64,000 nucleotides of DNA, from the NCBI GenBank assembly GCA_025054715.1, contig JANWYH010000001.1, forward strand, positions 308,001 to 372,000. Reading direction: 5' to 3'. The notes under the pieces were generated by a model that saw nothing but the letters and a program-made list of their open reading frames with translations, had not been told where the DNA came from and made no database searches. The position numbers and the translations under genes were made by a program. Shown here piece after piece: positions 50,736 to 59,475 of the stretch. Numbering within the stretch: the stretch's first letter is position 1; the number at the start of each line of letters is the position of its first letter. This DNA is from Pyrinomonadaceae bacterium. GTDB taxonomy: Bacteria; Acidobacteriota; Blastocatellia; Pyrinomonadales; Pyrinomonadaceae.

Positions 50736-53138
50736 TTAATTTCTCAACGGCTTTCCATTTTTTAGCATGTAGGCTATTCTTTCTTGGGTTTTTCTTTCAC
50801 CGCAAAGCGACAAGAAGCCTTCTCTTTCTAGGTCGAGAAGATGCTGCTCGGACACATAAGTTTGGTGGTTAAGCTCACCGCCACAGAGAATTTTAGCGAT
50901 TTTCCTTCCGATAAGCTCATCGTGTTCAGAGATGTAACCACCACGCTTCATCATGTGCAATGCGACCTTGAATGCAGCTAAGCCAGCTTCTCCTAAAGCT
51001 AGGCATTCACGAGGCTGTGGTTGGACGTAAGATTCTGCAAGGTGCAAAACTTGTCTTTTTGCATCTGCAATAAGACGATCTGAATTCATCGAGATACCGT
51101 CTGATGGTCGCAAAAATCCAAATTGGCGAGCTTCTTGTGCTGAGGAAGAAACTTTGCCCATACCTATAAGTTCAAACACTTTCTTTAAGAAGGCAAGCGG
51201 ATCGGCATCAGGTGTTTTCTGTGCCTGCTCCATTGCTCTTACGGTCATTTCTTTTGTCCCGCCGCCAGCTGGTAAAAGTCCAACACCTACTTCAACTAAC
51301 CCCATGTAAGTTTCAGCAGCCGCTTGCACGTGGTCAGCGTGAAGCGCAACTTCACATCCACCCCCAAGCGTCAAACCAAAAGGTGCTACAACTACGGGCT
51401 TTGACGAATAACGCAAGTGCATATTTACTTGTTGAAACGTGCGGACCATCATATCTATTTCGTCCCATTCTTCTTCTTGTGCCGCTAGAAGAAGCATCAT
51501 TAGATTCGCTCCAGCCGAGAAGTGTTCTCCTTGATTGCCGATGACTAGCCCAACAAAGTTTCTCTCTACTTCTTCAACAGCAAACTTCATCATTTGCATC
51601 GTATCACCGCCGATGGCATTCATCTTTGAATGAAACTCAAGGCAAGCGACACCATCGCCAATATCAATTAAGCTGGCTGCTGGTGTTTTCTTGATGACAC
51701 CGATTCTGTCCTTTACAGATTTCAGAATTATAACGCCGTCACGTTCTGGCGCTTGTTTGTAGCCTCCGTTGACTAAATCGTAGTAAAAGACTTTTCCATT
51801 TTCGTGCTTGTAGAAGGTTTCCGCACCGGATTCAAGCATTTTACGGACGTTCTGCGGGATTGGCTGACCTTCTTTTTCCATTCTTTCAACGGATTCTTTT
51901 ACTCCGACGGCATCCCAAGTCTCAAAAACGCCTATTTCCCAGCCAAAGCCCCATTTCATTGCATTGTCAATTTCAACTACAGTATCGGCTATTTCAGGAA
52001 TTCTGTTTGCTGCATATCGAAAGACTCTAGATGTGGTTCTCCACAAGAATTCTCCTACTCTGTCTTCTCCCCAGATTAAGGTTTTAATTCTTTTCGGTAA
52101 GTCTTCTATTTGTTTTGCGTTTTCGAGCGAAGCTAATTTTGTTTTTTGCTGAGGCTTATACTCAAAAGTCTTCAAATCGAGTTCTAAAATCTGGGTCTTG
52201 CCTTCTGCATCTTTGATTTTTTTATAGAATCCACCACCGGTTTTATCGCCGAGAAGTTTTAGTTCGAGCATTTTTTCGATTACTTCGGGAATTCTAAAGG
52301 TTTCGCGGTCTTCATCTTCTGGAACGGCTGGATAAATGTTTCGATTAACGTGAGCAAGAACATCTAGTCCTACAAGATCCGAAGTGCGAAATGTTGCGCT
52401 TTTTGCGTGTCCTATGGCCTTGCCTGTTATCTGATCGACTTCTGTCGGTGTAAATCCCATTCGCAACATTTCGTGAATCGTAACCATCATTCCAAAAGTG
52501 CCAATTCTGTTTGCGATGAAGTTAGGTCTATCCTTAGCCTTGACGACTCCTTTGCCGAGCCTTCTATCCAAAAATTCTGAGACTTTGCTGACAATTTCCG
52601 CACTTGTATAAGGAGTCGGAATTACCTCAACTAACTTCATATATCGAGGAGGGTTAAAGAAGTGAATACCTAAGAAATGTCGCTTGAAATTCTCCGAGAA
52701 CGGCTCTGCTATTTTTTGAATTGGTATCCCGCTTGTGTTTGAAGCTATTACTGCGTTTTTATTCCAGTATTTTTCTACTTCTTCAAAGACCTTATGTTTG
52801 ATTTCAAGATTTTCGACGACTGCCTCAATTATAAAGTCGCATTCGGCGATCTTTGGCATATCATCTTCGAAATTCCCAAGTTTTATGAGCTTTGCGTTTT
52901 CTTCTAGCATTAACGGTGCAGGCTTTAGTTTCTTTGCTGCTTCAAATAGCGATTTTACGATTCGGTTTCTGACTTCTGTCGAATCAAGGCTTAAACCTTT
53001 TGCTTTTTCTTCTTCTGTAAGCTCTTTTGGAACTATGTCGAGAAGAAGCGTCGGTATTCCTGCATTTGCAAGATGTGCGGCTATTGCCGAACCCATTGTT
53101 CCTGCTCCAAGAACTGCTGCTTTTTTGACCTGCAACAT
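50736..53138 (-). CDS. fadB: 3-hydroxyacyl-CoA dehydrogenase / enoyl-CoA hydratase fusion
   Basis: This two-activity beta-oxidation enzyme has the dehydrogenase half first. Residues about 1-310 are the NAD-binding domain (AAVLGAGTMGSAIAAHLANA) with HFFNPPRYMKLVEVIPT and NFIANRIGTFGM, then a second dehydrogenase C-terminal region. The crotonase domain lies at about 500-750, with NQGEHFSAGANLMMLLL and GLTLGGGCEVALHADHV carrying the oxyanion Gly and catalytic Glu region. E. coli FadB has the reverse order. The true start is ATG 53138 (800 residues), six bases after AAGGAG, not the 53192 ATG inside the operator region. First gene of the operon, preceded by a regulated promoter. Confidence 0.93.
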   Translation of the reverse strand: MLQVKKAAVLGAGTMGSAIAAHLANAGIPTLLLDIVPKELTEEEKAKGLSLDSTEVRNRIVKSLFEAAKKLKPAPLMLEENAKLIKLGNFEDDMPKIAECDFIIEAVVENLEIKHKVFEEVEKYWNKNAVIASNTSGIPIQKIAEPFSENFKRHFLGIHFFNPPRYMKLVEVIPTPYTSAEIVSKVSEFLDRRLGKGVVKAKDRPNFIANRIGTFGMMVTIHEMLRMGFTPTEVDQITGKAIGHAKSATFRTSDLVGLDVLAHVNRNIYPAVPEDEDRETFRIPEVIEKMLELKLLGDKTGGGFYKKIKDAEGKTQILELDLKTFEYKPQQKTKLASLENAKQIEDLPKRIKTLIWGEDRVGEFLWRTTSRVFRYAANRIPEIADTVVEIDNAMKWGFGWEIGVFETWDAVGVKESVERMEKEGQPIPQNVRKMLESGAETFYKHENGKVFYYDLVNGGYKQAPERDGVIILKSVKDRIGVIKKTPAASLIDIGDGVACLEFHSKMNAIGGDTMQMMKFAVEEVERNFVGLVIGNQGEHFSAGANLMMLLLAAQEEEWDEIDMMVRTFQQVNMHLRYSSKPVVVAPFGLTLGGGCEVALHADHVQAAAETYMGLVEVGVGLLPAGGGTKEMTVRAMEQAQKTPDADPLAFLKKVFELIGMGKVSSSAQEARQFGFLRPSDGISMNSDRLIADAKRQVLHLAESYVQPQPRECLALGEAGLAAFKVALHMMKRGGYISEHDELIGRKIAKILCGGELNHQTYVSEQHLLDLEREGFLSLCGERKTQERIAYMLKNGKPLRN

Positions 53139-53169
53139 ATTCATCTCCTTATATTCAGCTTTTGCTCGA

Positions 53170-53199
53170 ATTATATCTGAATGAGCATTCATTCAGCAA
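53170..53199 (-). promoter_or_regulatory. fadB operon promoter with FadR-like operator in its spacer
   Basis: On the minus strand TTGCTG (53199-53194) and TATAAT (53175-53170) are 18 bases apart. The spacer and edge of the -35 hold a perfect palindrome, CTGAATGA-GCAT-TCATTCAG (53177-53196). TGAATGA...TCATTCA resembles the operator I recall for the TetR-family FadR of Bacillus. A repressor bound there would block RNA polymerase, with acyl-CoA relief as the expected signal. Confidence 0.75.
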
Positions 53200-53216
53200 G
53201 TCGAGAAAAAGCTTTT

Positions 53217-53690
53217 TTAGCTTCTTTGTCTTGTATCTTGACGGAACTCTGGTATCAGCGGACCTGCGCCAATTTGTCTTATTTCTTCGCGTAGCAGACT
53301 GGCAATGGTATTTCTAAGTTTTGATCTTGAGCGTTTAGAACTGCTATCAGCGAAATTCTCTATTAAAAGAAGAGTTTTTTGCCAGGATGATTCTAATTCA
53401 TCTGCGATGTGCGATATTTTTGTAATGTCGTAGGGAATGGCAACTTCCGTAACACCTATGCGGGCGAAGATCTGAAGATAGCGAGCCGTAGAAAGGTCAG
53501 GGCAAGAGATACGCCTTCTGCCAACCTTCAACTCAATCCCAAGTAAAGTGTGTAAAATTTCTGTTTCGTTTTCCTTTTCGGGAATGGACATCTTATACGC
53601 TCTCGTTCTAATTGTGCGAACTTTGTTGCGATAAATTTCAGGTAGCCAACTGTCTCCGAGAGCTTCTTTAATTTTTTCTACAGCTTTCAC
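53217..53690 (-). CDS. Conserved-looking hypothetical protein
   Basis: The 157-residue protein is soluble and rich in Arg, Glu and Leu, with no signal peptide, membrane helix or motif I can name. Middle sequence such as GRRRISCPDLSTARYLQIFA and RIGVTEVAIPYDIT has the look of a compact alpha/beta domain, and the C-terminus is helical and basic with RSRSKLRNT. It is the only gene between the fadB promoter and pgsA, divergent from pgsA by 83 bases. It ends 18 bases before the fadB -35. I keep it because of its length and codon pattern; function is unknown. Confidence 0.6.
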   Translation of the reverse strand: MKAVEKIKEALGDSWLPEIYRNKVRTIRTRAYKMSIPEKENETEILHTLLGIELKVGRRRISCPDLSTARYLQIFARIGVTEVAIPYDITKISHIADELESSWQKTLLLIENFADSSSKRSRSKLRNTIASLLREEIRQIGAGPLIPEFRQDTRQRS

Positions 53691-53773
53691 AGATATAATT
53701 TTAAATCATCTTGTAGGCAAAAAAGCCAATTATTGACTAGTCAAGGAGGCAGCATTAAACTTTAAGATAAGAG

Positions 53774-54466
53774 ATGACTTTTAATGCTCCAAATCTTCTG
53801 ACACTTGCAAGAATATTTTTGATTCCTTTCTTGGTTGTAGTTTTGCTTACGTCGGTTTCAGAAGATTGGTTTGGCATAGGTCGTTATGCTCTTGCAATAG
53901 TAATTTTTTTGGTAGCTTCTTTAACTGATATTCTGGATGGCTACCTTGCTCGCCGAAATAATCAAGTTTCAAAATTCGGGGCTTTGTTTGACCCGATAGC
54001 TGATAAACTGCTTATCTCAGCTGCACTAATTGCACTGGTCGAAAAACATCTTGCGCCAGCATGGGCAGTGGTGGTAATTCTAGGTAGAGAATTTGCCGTT
54101 ACGGGGCTAAGGTCAGTTGCAGCGTCTGAAGGTTTAGTTATTGCAGCCCAGAAAATAGGAAAAGTGAAGATGTGGGCACAATGCGTTGCAGTTGTTGCCT
54201 TGCTCGTAGCCGCTGCAAATGGAAACCCACCAGTATCGAACTTTGGACAGCCAGTTCCTACTTTTGACTTTTGGCAAATTCCCGAAGTTCATCAATCTTT
54301 TGTAAATCTCTTTAGTTTCAAGCCTACAACGAACGATTGGCGAGTTCTTGGCTATACAATAGGAAGAGGAGCTCTTTGGGTTGCCGTCATAACTTCTGTT
54401 TGGTCAATGTTCGATTACTTCAAGTATTTTTTCGATGAAAATAGAAAAAAGGAATCTGAATTTTAG
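53774..54466 (+). CDS. pgsA: CDP-diacylglycerol-glycerol-3-phosphate 3-phosphatidyltransferase
   Basis: PgsA makes phosphatidylglycerophosphate, the first committed step to phosphatidylglycerol and cardiolipin. It is a membrane enzyme with several helices. The CDP-alcohol phosphotransferase motif D-G-x2-A-R-x8-G-x3-D-x3-D is complete: DILDGYLARRNNQVSKFGAL plus FDPIADK, starting with Asp55. The protein is 230 residues, longer than the usual 180-200 because of an insertion near residue 155-185. An AAGGAGG lies 26 bases upstream, further than usual. A hairpin in its 3' end serves the convergent gene. Confidence 0.93.
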   Translation: MTFNAPNLLTLARIFLIPFLVVVLLTSVSEDWFGIGRYALAIVIFLVASLTDILDGYLARRNNQVSKFGALFDPIADKLLISAALIALVEKHLAPAWAVVVILGREFAVTGLRSVAASEGLVIAAQKIGKVKMWAQCVAVVALLVAAANGNPPVSNFGQPVPTFDFWQIPEVHQSFVNLFSFKPTTNDWRVLGYTIGRGALWVAVITSVWSMFDYFKYFFDENRKKESEF

Positions 54467-54471
54467 ATTCC
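54445..54471 (-). terminator. Minus-strand terminator inside the 3' end of pgsA
   Basis: GGAATCT (54451-54457) and AGATTCC (54465-54471) form a seven-base stem. Read on the minus strand it is followed by six T (A-run at 54445-54450). It ends the convergent gene at 54471 and lies within the last codons of pgsA. The plus side has no T-run. Confidence 0.65.
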
Positions 54472-55433
54472 TATTGTAGTTCTACTATATCTCCTGGGTG
54501 TATCTCTTGCGTATTTCTTGTTATTAGTGCGGTTGCAGTTTTTTCTTTCACATTTATAACTACCAATTCGCCAACTACGAGTCTTAATCCAGCAGGACGA
54601 CGACTTTTTGCTTCTTTTGTAGTTACTATAGGTCCAGTCGCACGTTCGCCAGATTTTCTAGGGGCCATTATAGAAAACTTACTGCCCTTGTAGGCGCGAC
54701 TTTGAAAATCTTCATCGCTTGCGTTCATCGTTTCTCTCTGATATAAATTCAACACGCCACCTTTTCCGAGAGGACGAAAGATAGTGAAATAATCGCCTAT
54801 TTTTACGTTGTCTTCCGAGCCAAGGTCAATATAGACTATCTGTTCTGTAGATAGTGCTTCTCTACCGTCTCTTGTCATTACAATTCTGCCAGTTATTTTG
54901 CCATTTGGTTCAGCAAATAAGTCCAATGGTGGTCGTGTTTGATAAAAAGGACTTAAACGATTTGGCTTCGGTATCATCAAGTCGCCTATCAGAACGTTAT
55001 CGCAAGACATTTTTACTCTTACGACAATCAGCTCAGGTAGGACTCTTACAACCTCGGCGGTGCCGAGCTCCTGAATGTAAATACCAAGATCGCCTTTTTT
55101 TGAGTATTTGCTAGACACTCTGCCACGAGGTCTTACGATTAAAAATTCATCCCCTACTTGCACGTTTCCAAGGCCGCGCCTTGCGTAGAGAAAATCATTT
55201 TCGGCATAAATGTTTTGCTCCCTTTCGTCGGTTGAGCCGACTATTTCCCAGTCGGAAATAAAAGGAGATTCCTGAATGTAACCCGCACAGAAAAGATTAT
55301 TTCCGACGGCAACAGGTAGATTTTCATTTGTCTTTGGAATCACTAATGTAGGTGTAGCTGATGGAGTTTGTGCGAAAACTGCATTCAGTAGAAAGAAGGT
55401 TATCGAAAAAACTCCCATCAAAAAAGCTTTCAT
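54471..55433 (-). CDS. Secreted protein with repeated GD-motif beta domains
   Basis: The 320-residue protein has a signal peptide (residues 1-21, ending VFAQTP) followed by a PT-rich linker and repeated short beta units. Each unit has a hydrophobic-x-hydrophobic-GD-x-hydrophobic motif: VQVGDEFLIVRPRG at about 90, NVLIGDLMIPKPNR at about 145, NVKIGDYFTIFRPLG at about 205, and IHPGDIVELQ at the end. I do not recognise the family by name. The units resemble the GD-turn beta domains of LysM-associated or FlgT-like envelope proteins, which is only a resemblance. It is convergent with pgsA and lies 87 bases from recF on the same strand. Confidence 0.7.
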   Translation of the reverse strand: MKAFLMGVFSITFFLLNAVFAQTPSATPTLVIPKTNENLPVAVGNNLFCAGYIQESPFISDWEIVGSTDEREQNIYAENDFLYARRGLGNVQVGDEFLIVRPRGRVSSKYSKKGDLGIYIQELGTAEVVRVLPELIVVRVKMSCDNVLIGDLMIPKPNRLSPFYQTRPPLDLFAEPNGKITGRIVMTRDGREALSTEQIVYIDLGSEDNVKIGDYFTIFRPLGKGGVLNLYQRETMNASDEDFQSRAYKGSKFSIMAPRKSGERATGPIVTTKEAKSRRPAGLRLVVGELVVINVKEKTATALITRNTQEIHPGDIVELQ

Positions 55434-55520
55434 CTTTTGCGAACCCCCGAAAGAAATTTAATCCGCTTTTTTGCGGACAAAACTATCGTAGCCTTTTCAG
55501 ACGAAAACGTCAACATCTTT

Positions 55521-56633
55521 TTATTTCGTTAAACTTTGACTAAAAACCTCACCTCTTTTTAGAGTGATTATTTTTCCTTTTGAAGCGAATTTGTCAAGAA
55601 AACTAGTTTTTGAGGTAGTTACGAAGGTTTGAGTTTTCCCTTCAAGAAGTTCTAGGAGTTTGCTAATTCTTTCATAGTCTAGCTCAGAGTCAATATCATC
55701 AATAAGAAATAGAGGGTAATATCCGTTTTGTTGACGATAGACTTCGATTTTTGCTATCAGAAGCAATAAAAGTGCGCTTCTTTGTTGACCGCTTGAGCCG
55801 AATTTTTTGAGGTCTCGATCGTTAACTGTTATTTCAAGGTCGTCTCTATGAACTCCAACAAGGGAATGTCCTGCGGCAATTTCTGCGCCAAGTCTCAAAG
55901 AGAGCCTTTCTCTGAGTGTGGATGAGTAGTTTGATAAGTCTCCTTTTCCTTCAAGCGAGGAAACATATCTTATCTTGATGAATTCGTTGTTAAAAAATTG
56001 GTTTTGAAGAGCTTTGCTTAATCTTTCTACGTATCGAACTCTGAGTTTGTGAATCCGAGAAGCAAGTGAGACTATTTGTTCATTCCAAGGTTCTATCATT
56101 GTTGCAACTTTGTCAAAAGCAGTGTCGTGTTTTTGTGCTTCTTCCAAAAGAGCATTTTTTTGTTTAAGACAGCGATTGTAGTCTAGAAGGGTTCTCAAAT
56201 AAGCTGGATAAATAGCCGTTATGCCCGAATCTAGAAAGTTTCTTCTAGCTTCAGGCGAGCCTCTAACTATCTCTAGCTCGTTGGCATTAAAGATGACAGC
56301 ATCTAAATTTTCCAGATACTCATTGACTTTTACTTTCTTTCCGTTAACAAGAAAACTTTTTCTCTTACCTTCGAGCCTAACTTCGATTTCTTTTTGAATT
56401 TCTTTTGAAACTACGACCTTTCCTGATACGGACAGGAAGTTTTCTCCAAATGCTATCATCTCACTTAAGTTTGTGGTTCTAAACGAGCGCGTAGTGGCTA
56501 GAAAATAAATTGCCTCTATGCAGTTTGTTTTTCCTTGACCGTTTTCCCCGAAAATTATATTAAGTCCTTGCTCGAAGCAAAAAACTCCTTTTAGATTCCG
56601 AAAATTACTTACTTCAATTGATACTAAATGCAT
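55521..56633 (-). CDS. recF: DNA replication and repair protein RecF
   Basis: RecF is an SMC-like ATPase that helps load RecA at gaps. The 370 residues contain the Walker A loop GENGQGKTN at about 30-38, the RecF/ABC signature GSSGQQRSALLLLLIAKIEV, and Walker B with FLIDDIDSELD. The opening MHLVSIEVSNFRNLKGV is standard. It is not beside dnaA-dnaN or recR, the usual recF neighbours, but lies divergent from the TlpA-like gene with a 57-base gap. That is a common loss of synteny and says little. Confidence 0.95.
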   Translation of the reverse strand: MHLVSIEVSNFRNLKGVFCFEQGLNIIFGENGQGKTNCIEAIYFLATTRSFRTTNLSEMIAFGENFLSVSGKVVVSKEIQKEIEVRLEGKRKSFLVNGKKVKVNEYLENLDAVIFNANELEIVRGSPEARRNFLDSGITAIYPAYLRTLLDYNRCLKQKNALLEEAQKHDTAFDKVATMIEPWNEQIVSLASRIHKLRVRYVERLSKALQNQFFNNEFIKIRYVSSLEGKGDLSNYSSTLRERLSLRLGAEIAAGHSLVGVHRDDLEITVNDRDLKKFGSSGQQRSALLLLLIAKIEVYRQQNGYYPLFLIDDIDSELDYERISKLLELLEGKTQTFVTTSKTSFLDKFASKGKIITLKRGEVFSQSLTK

Positions 56634-56690
56634 CGAGTGTTATCCTTACTGCTAGTTGAGATTTTATCTATTGCAAGCAAGGCTTAACAA

Positions 56691-57188
56691 ATGAAAGCAA
56701 CATTGACTTTACTGTTTCTTCTGGTTTGCTTTACGGTGTTAACAGGGCAGGATAAGCCAAAGGCTTATGATTTTTCCTTTGCCGACTTGCAGGGGAACTT
56801 AAAAAACTTAAGCGATCTCAATGGCAAAGTAGTTCTGCTTCTCTTTTGGTCAACTTCTTGTCCGATCTGTCAAGCTGAAATAACAAGTCTTAATGAGCTA
56901 GCTTCAAAACATAAAGACAAAAATGTTGTCTTTCTTGCTCTAACAGTTGAGTCTCCTGAAAAGACCAGAAAATTCCTCGAAAAACACAATTTCCTGTTCG
57001 ATGTTGCTTTTGTAGATCTTGGCACTGCTTCAGAGTATGGTGAAAGGGACGAAAGAGGAAACTTTTTTCTCGTTTACCCAACGTATTTTCTAATTGATGA
57101 GAAAGGCAGGATTACTCTTAAGGAAAAGGGGTCGGGCAAGACGAAAATTTTAGATAGTTTCATCGAGAGACTACTAAACAGAAAGTAA
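56691..57188 (+). CDS. TlpA/ResA-like thiol-disulfide oxidoreductase
   Basis: The 165-residue protein has a signal peptide (residues about 1-19) and a thioredoxin fold with active site FWSTSCPICQAEI (CPIC, Cys near residues 62 and 65), then the cis-Pro region YPTYFLIDEKG. It looks like an extracytoplasmic AhpC/TSA-type reductant of the TlpA/ResA/CcmG class, often used in cytochrome c maturation or for surface disulfides. No cytochrome or partner gene is adjacent. It ends three bases from the convergent uvrC stop, with no terminator visible between. Confidence 0.9.
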   Translation: MKATLTLLFLLVCFTVLTGQDKPKAYDFSFADLQGNLKNLSDLNGKVVLLLFWSTSCPICQAEITSLNELASKHKDKNVVFLALTVESPEKTRKFLEKHNFLFDVAFVDLGTASEYGERDERGNFFLVYPTYFLIDEKGRITLKEKGSGKTKILDSFIERLLNRK

Positions 57189-57191
57189 TTT

Positions 57192-59015
57192 CTATTCGCT
57201 TTTTCGTTGGAAATACTTGACTACTGATCGAGCTGCTTTTTCGCCTATGAATGGTTTTAGTTCTTCAAACGAGGCTTTGGAGATTCTTTCGATTGAGCCG
57301 AAGTTGCGAAGGAGCTTAAGTTTTCTCTTTTCGCCGATTCCTTCGATTGCTGTTAGTTCTGACGTTAAATCTCTCATTTCACGTCTTTTTCTATGATACT
57401 CTACTGCGATTCGGTGAGTTTCGTCTCTGATTTGCTGAATAAGACGAAATGACGGCAAAGCTAAGTCAAATTTTACTACATGGTTTTTGCCGGCCTTTAT
57501 TAGATGTGAAATCTGGTTGTGTTTTTTAGGTGGTTTAACGATTCCTACAACAGGAATCATTGCTAGACCGAGTTTGTTTAGAGACTCTATAGCTGCATTT
57601 ATTTGTCCTTTGCCTCCATCAACCAGAATTAGCTGAGGTAATGGCTTTTCCTCATCAAGTAATCTTTTGTATCTTCTAAAAACGGCTTCGCTGATGGAGG
57701 CAAAGTCGTTTGCTCCGCTGACGGTTTTAATTTTTATTCTTCGGGTTTGCTCACGGGCAAGTTTTCCGTGTTCAAAAACAGTTATTGCGGCTACGTTTTC
57801 TGCACCGGAAATGTTTGATATATCAAAGCATTCGATTCTTTCTGGTAGCTGAGCAAGTTCGAGTATCTCTTGTAGTTCTTCTAGGACTCGTTTCGCATCT
57901 GCTTTGAGGATGCGGAATCTTGTTTCAAAAGCTATTTTAGCATTTTGATTTACGAGTGAAATCATGTCAGCTTTTGTGCCGCGTTTTGGGAAGACTATCT
58001 TCACTTTTTTGCCTTTTCTTTCGCTGAAGAATTTTTGTAGAAGCTCTTTGTCTTGGACTTCACAAGGAACATGGATTTCGGAAGGTATGTAGCCTGATAA
58101 ATAGTATTGCATGAGTATTTTGCTTAGAAACTCAGAAGAAGAGAAACTCTCTATATCAAGGTCTTCCCAGAAAAACTCTTTTCTTCCTACAACTTTTCCG
58201 TCTCGAACTGTAAAAAGTTGTAACGCAAGTCGTTGATTTTCTTGGTAATAGCCAAATACATCTATATCTTTGTCTGAAGCTTCCGCCATTTTTTGCTGTT
58301 CTGCTAGAGCAAGAACTGTCGCACGTAAGTCCCGATATTTTGCAGCTAGCTCATATTTCTGCTCTTCTGCGAAATGCCACATTCTTTCCTCGAACTCTTT
58401 GATTAGCTCTTTGTTTTTGCCCTCAAGCAACATTTTAACGTCCTTGACGGCTTGTTGATATTCTTCTTCTTTACAAAGGTCGGAAACACAAGGTGCTAGG
58501 CATCTTTTCAAGTGGTATTCTAGGCAAGGTCGTGGCATCTTTCCATCAATTTCCATATCACAAGTTCTTAACTGAAAAGTTCGGTTTATTAGGTTTAGGA
58601 TTTTCCTTGCCATTGAGGCTGGAAGGTAAGGCCCGTAGTAGCTTGCTCCGTCTTTTAAGATTTTTCTGGCAATCAGGACTCTCGGGAATCGCTCTTTTGT
58701 AATTTTTAGATGAGGGTAGTGCTTATCGTCTTTTAGCATTATGTTAAAGTGTGGTTTATGCTTTTTTATTAGATTTGATTCCAAGACGAGAGCTTCTATT
58801 TCATTGTCAACTACTATGAATTCAAGATCGACAATTTTCCTAACTAGTTCTCTTGTTTTCAGGCTTTGCTGATTTGAAGATTGGAAATACTGACGAACTC
58901 GGTTGCGAAGATTCTTAGCCTTGCCGACGTAGATAATCTTACCTTCTTCATCCTTGTATAGGTAAACGCCGGGAAGTTCTGGTAGATTCCTTATTTTTTC
59001 ATCGAGCAGGTTCAC
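57192..59015 (-). CDS. uvrC: UvrABC excinuclease subunit C
   Basis: UvrC makes both incisions in nucleotide excision repair. The GIY-YIG domain reads LPGVYLYKDEEGKIIYVGKA with NLRNRVRQYF. A UVR coiled-coil motif lies near residues 200-240, the RNase H-like nuclease domain includes IECFDISNISG and ILVDGGKGQINAA, and a helix-hairpin-helix pair closes the protein (LTAIEGIGEKRKLKLLRNFG). I take GTG 59015 as start because it gives the usual short lead into LPELPGVYL (607 residues). TTG 59030 would add five residues. It overlaps the preceding gene by 17 bases and ends the seven-gene run. Confidence 0.95.
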   Translation of the reverse strand: MNLLDEKIRNLPELPGVYLYKDEEGKIIYVGKAKNLRNRVRQYFQSSNQQSLKTRELVRKIVDLEFIVVDNEIEALVLESNLIKKHKPHFNIMLKDDKHYPHLKITKERFPRVLIARKILKDGASYYGPYLPASMARKILNLINRTFQLRTCDMEIDGKMPRPCLEYHLKRCLAPCVSDLCKEEEYQQAVKDVKMLLEGKNKELIKEFEERMWHFAEEQKYELAAKYRDLRATVLALAEQQKMAEASDKDIDVFGYYQENQRLALQLFTVRDGKVVGRKEFFWEDLDIESFSSSEFLSKILMQYYLSGYIPSEIHVPCEVQDKELLQKFFSERKGKKVKIVFPKRGTKADMISLVNQNAKIAFETRFRILKADAKRVLEELQEILELAQLPERIECFDISNISGAENVAAITVFEHGKLAREQTRRIKIKTVSGANDFASISEAVFRRYKRLLDEEKPLPQLILVDGGKGQINAAIESLNKLGLAMIPVVGIVKPPKKHNQISHLIKAGKNHVVKFDLALPSFRLIQQIRDETHRIAVEYHRKRREMRDLTSELTAIEGIGEKRKLKLLRNFGSIERISKASFEELKPFIGEKAARSVVKYFQRKSE

Positions 59016-59463
59016 TACCTTTTTCTTCAAGGGCTTTCAGAGTTTTTTCTGCTTCGTCTCTGAAGCGACTTTCCGGATATTTATCAATTAACATTTTTAG
59101 ATAAACGGTCGCGTCTGTGCGCAGCTTTTCAGGATTATATTTTTCTCTTTCTTCTTTTATGTTCAGATTAACCTTCTGGCTGCCTTTTCCTTCAGAAAGG
59201 TAAAAGCTACTCATTCCTGCAAGATAGAGCACTTCGTCCATCTTGGAAAAATTTGGATGCGCTGCAATAATTTCTTCGCATCTCATTAAGACGCCTTTGT
59301 AAGCCTTTCGGAGACGAAACATCAGTTTTGCAACTTCAAGGTTATGCTTAGCGTCTGCTTCCAAGATTGGGTCTCTTTCTATTTTTTGCTGGATAGTTTT
59401 TTGTGCTGATGCGACGCCGAAAAAGCAAAGAAGCAAAACAAGAGAAAGAATTAAAGTTTTCAT
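58999..59463 (-). CDS. Secreted BamD-like TPR protein
   Basis: The 154-residue protein has a signal peptide (residues 1-20, ending ASAQKT). Its mature part is helical, with a TPR-like pair including RCEEIIAAHPNFSKMDEVLY and DATVYLKMLIDKYPESRFRD. The latter is the BamD/YbgF-like pattern of tandem helices ending in Y-P-x-S-x-F/A. It has no lipid Cys and is shorter than BamD. It starts 12 bases after mtnP and its end lies inside the uvrC start, so translation is likely coupled. Role in envelope assembly is a guess. Confidence 0.65.
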   Translation of the reverse strand: MKTLILSLVLLLCFFGVASAQKTIQQKIERDPILEADAKHNLEVAKLMFRLRKAYKGVLMRCEEIIAAHPNFSKMDEVLYLAGMSSFYLSEGKGSQKVNLNIKEEREKYNPEKLRTDATVYLKMLIDKYPESRFRDEAEKTLKALEEKGSEPAR

Positions 59464-59475
59464 AAAGGTTTTCTC

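Noticed and set aside
53733-53744. TTGACTAGTCAA, a 12-base palindrome upstream of pgsA.
   Set aside because: No second copy, no matching -10 at a 17-base distance, and short palindromes are expected by chance.
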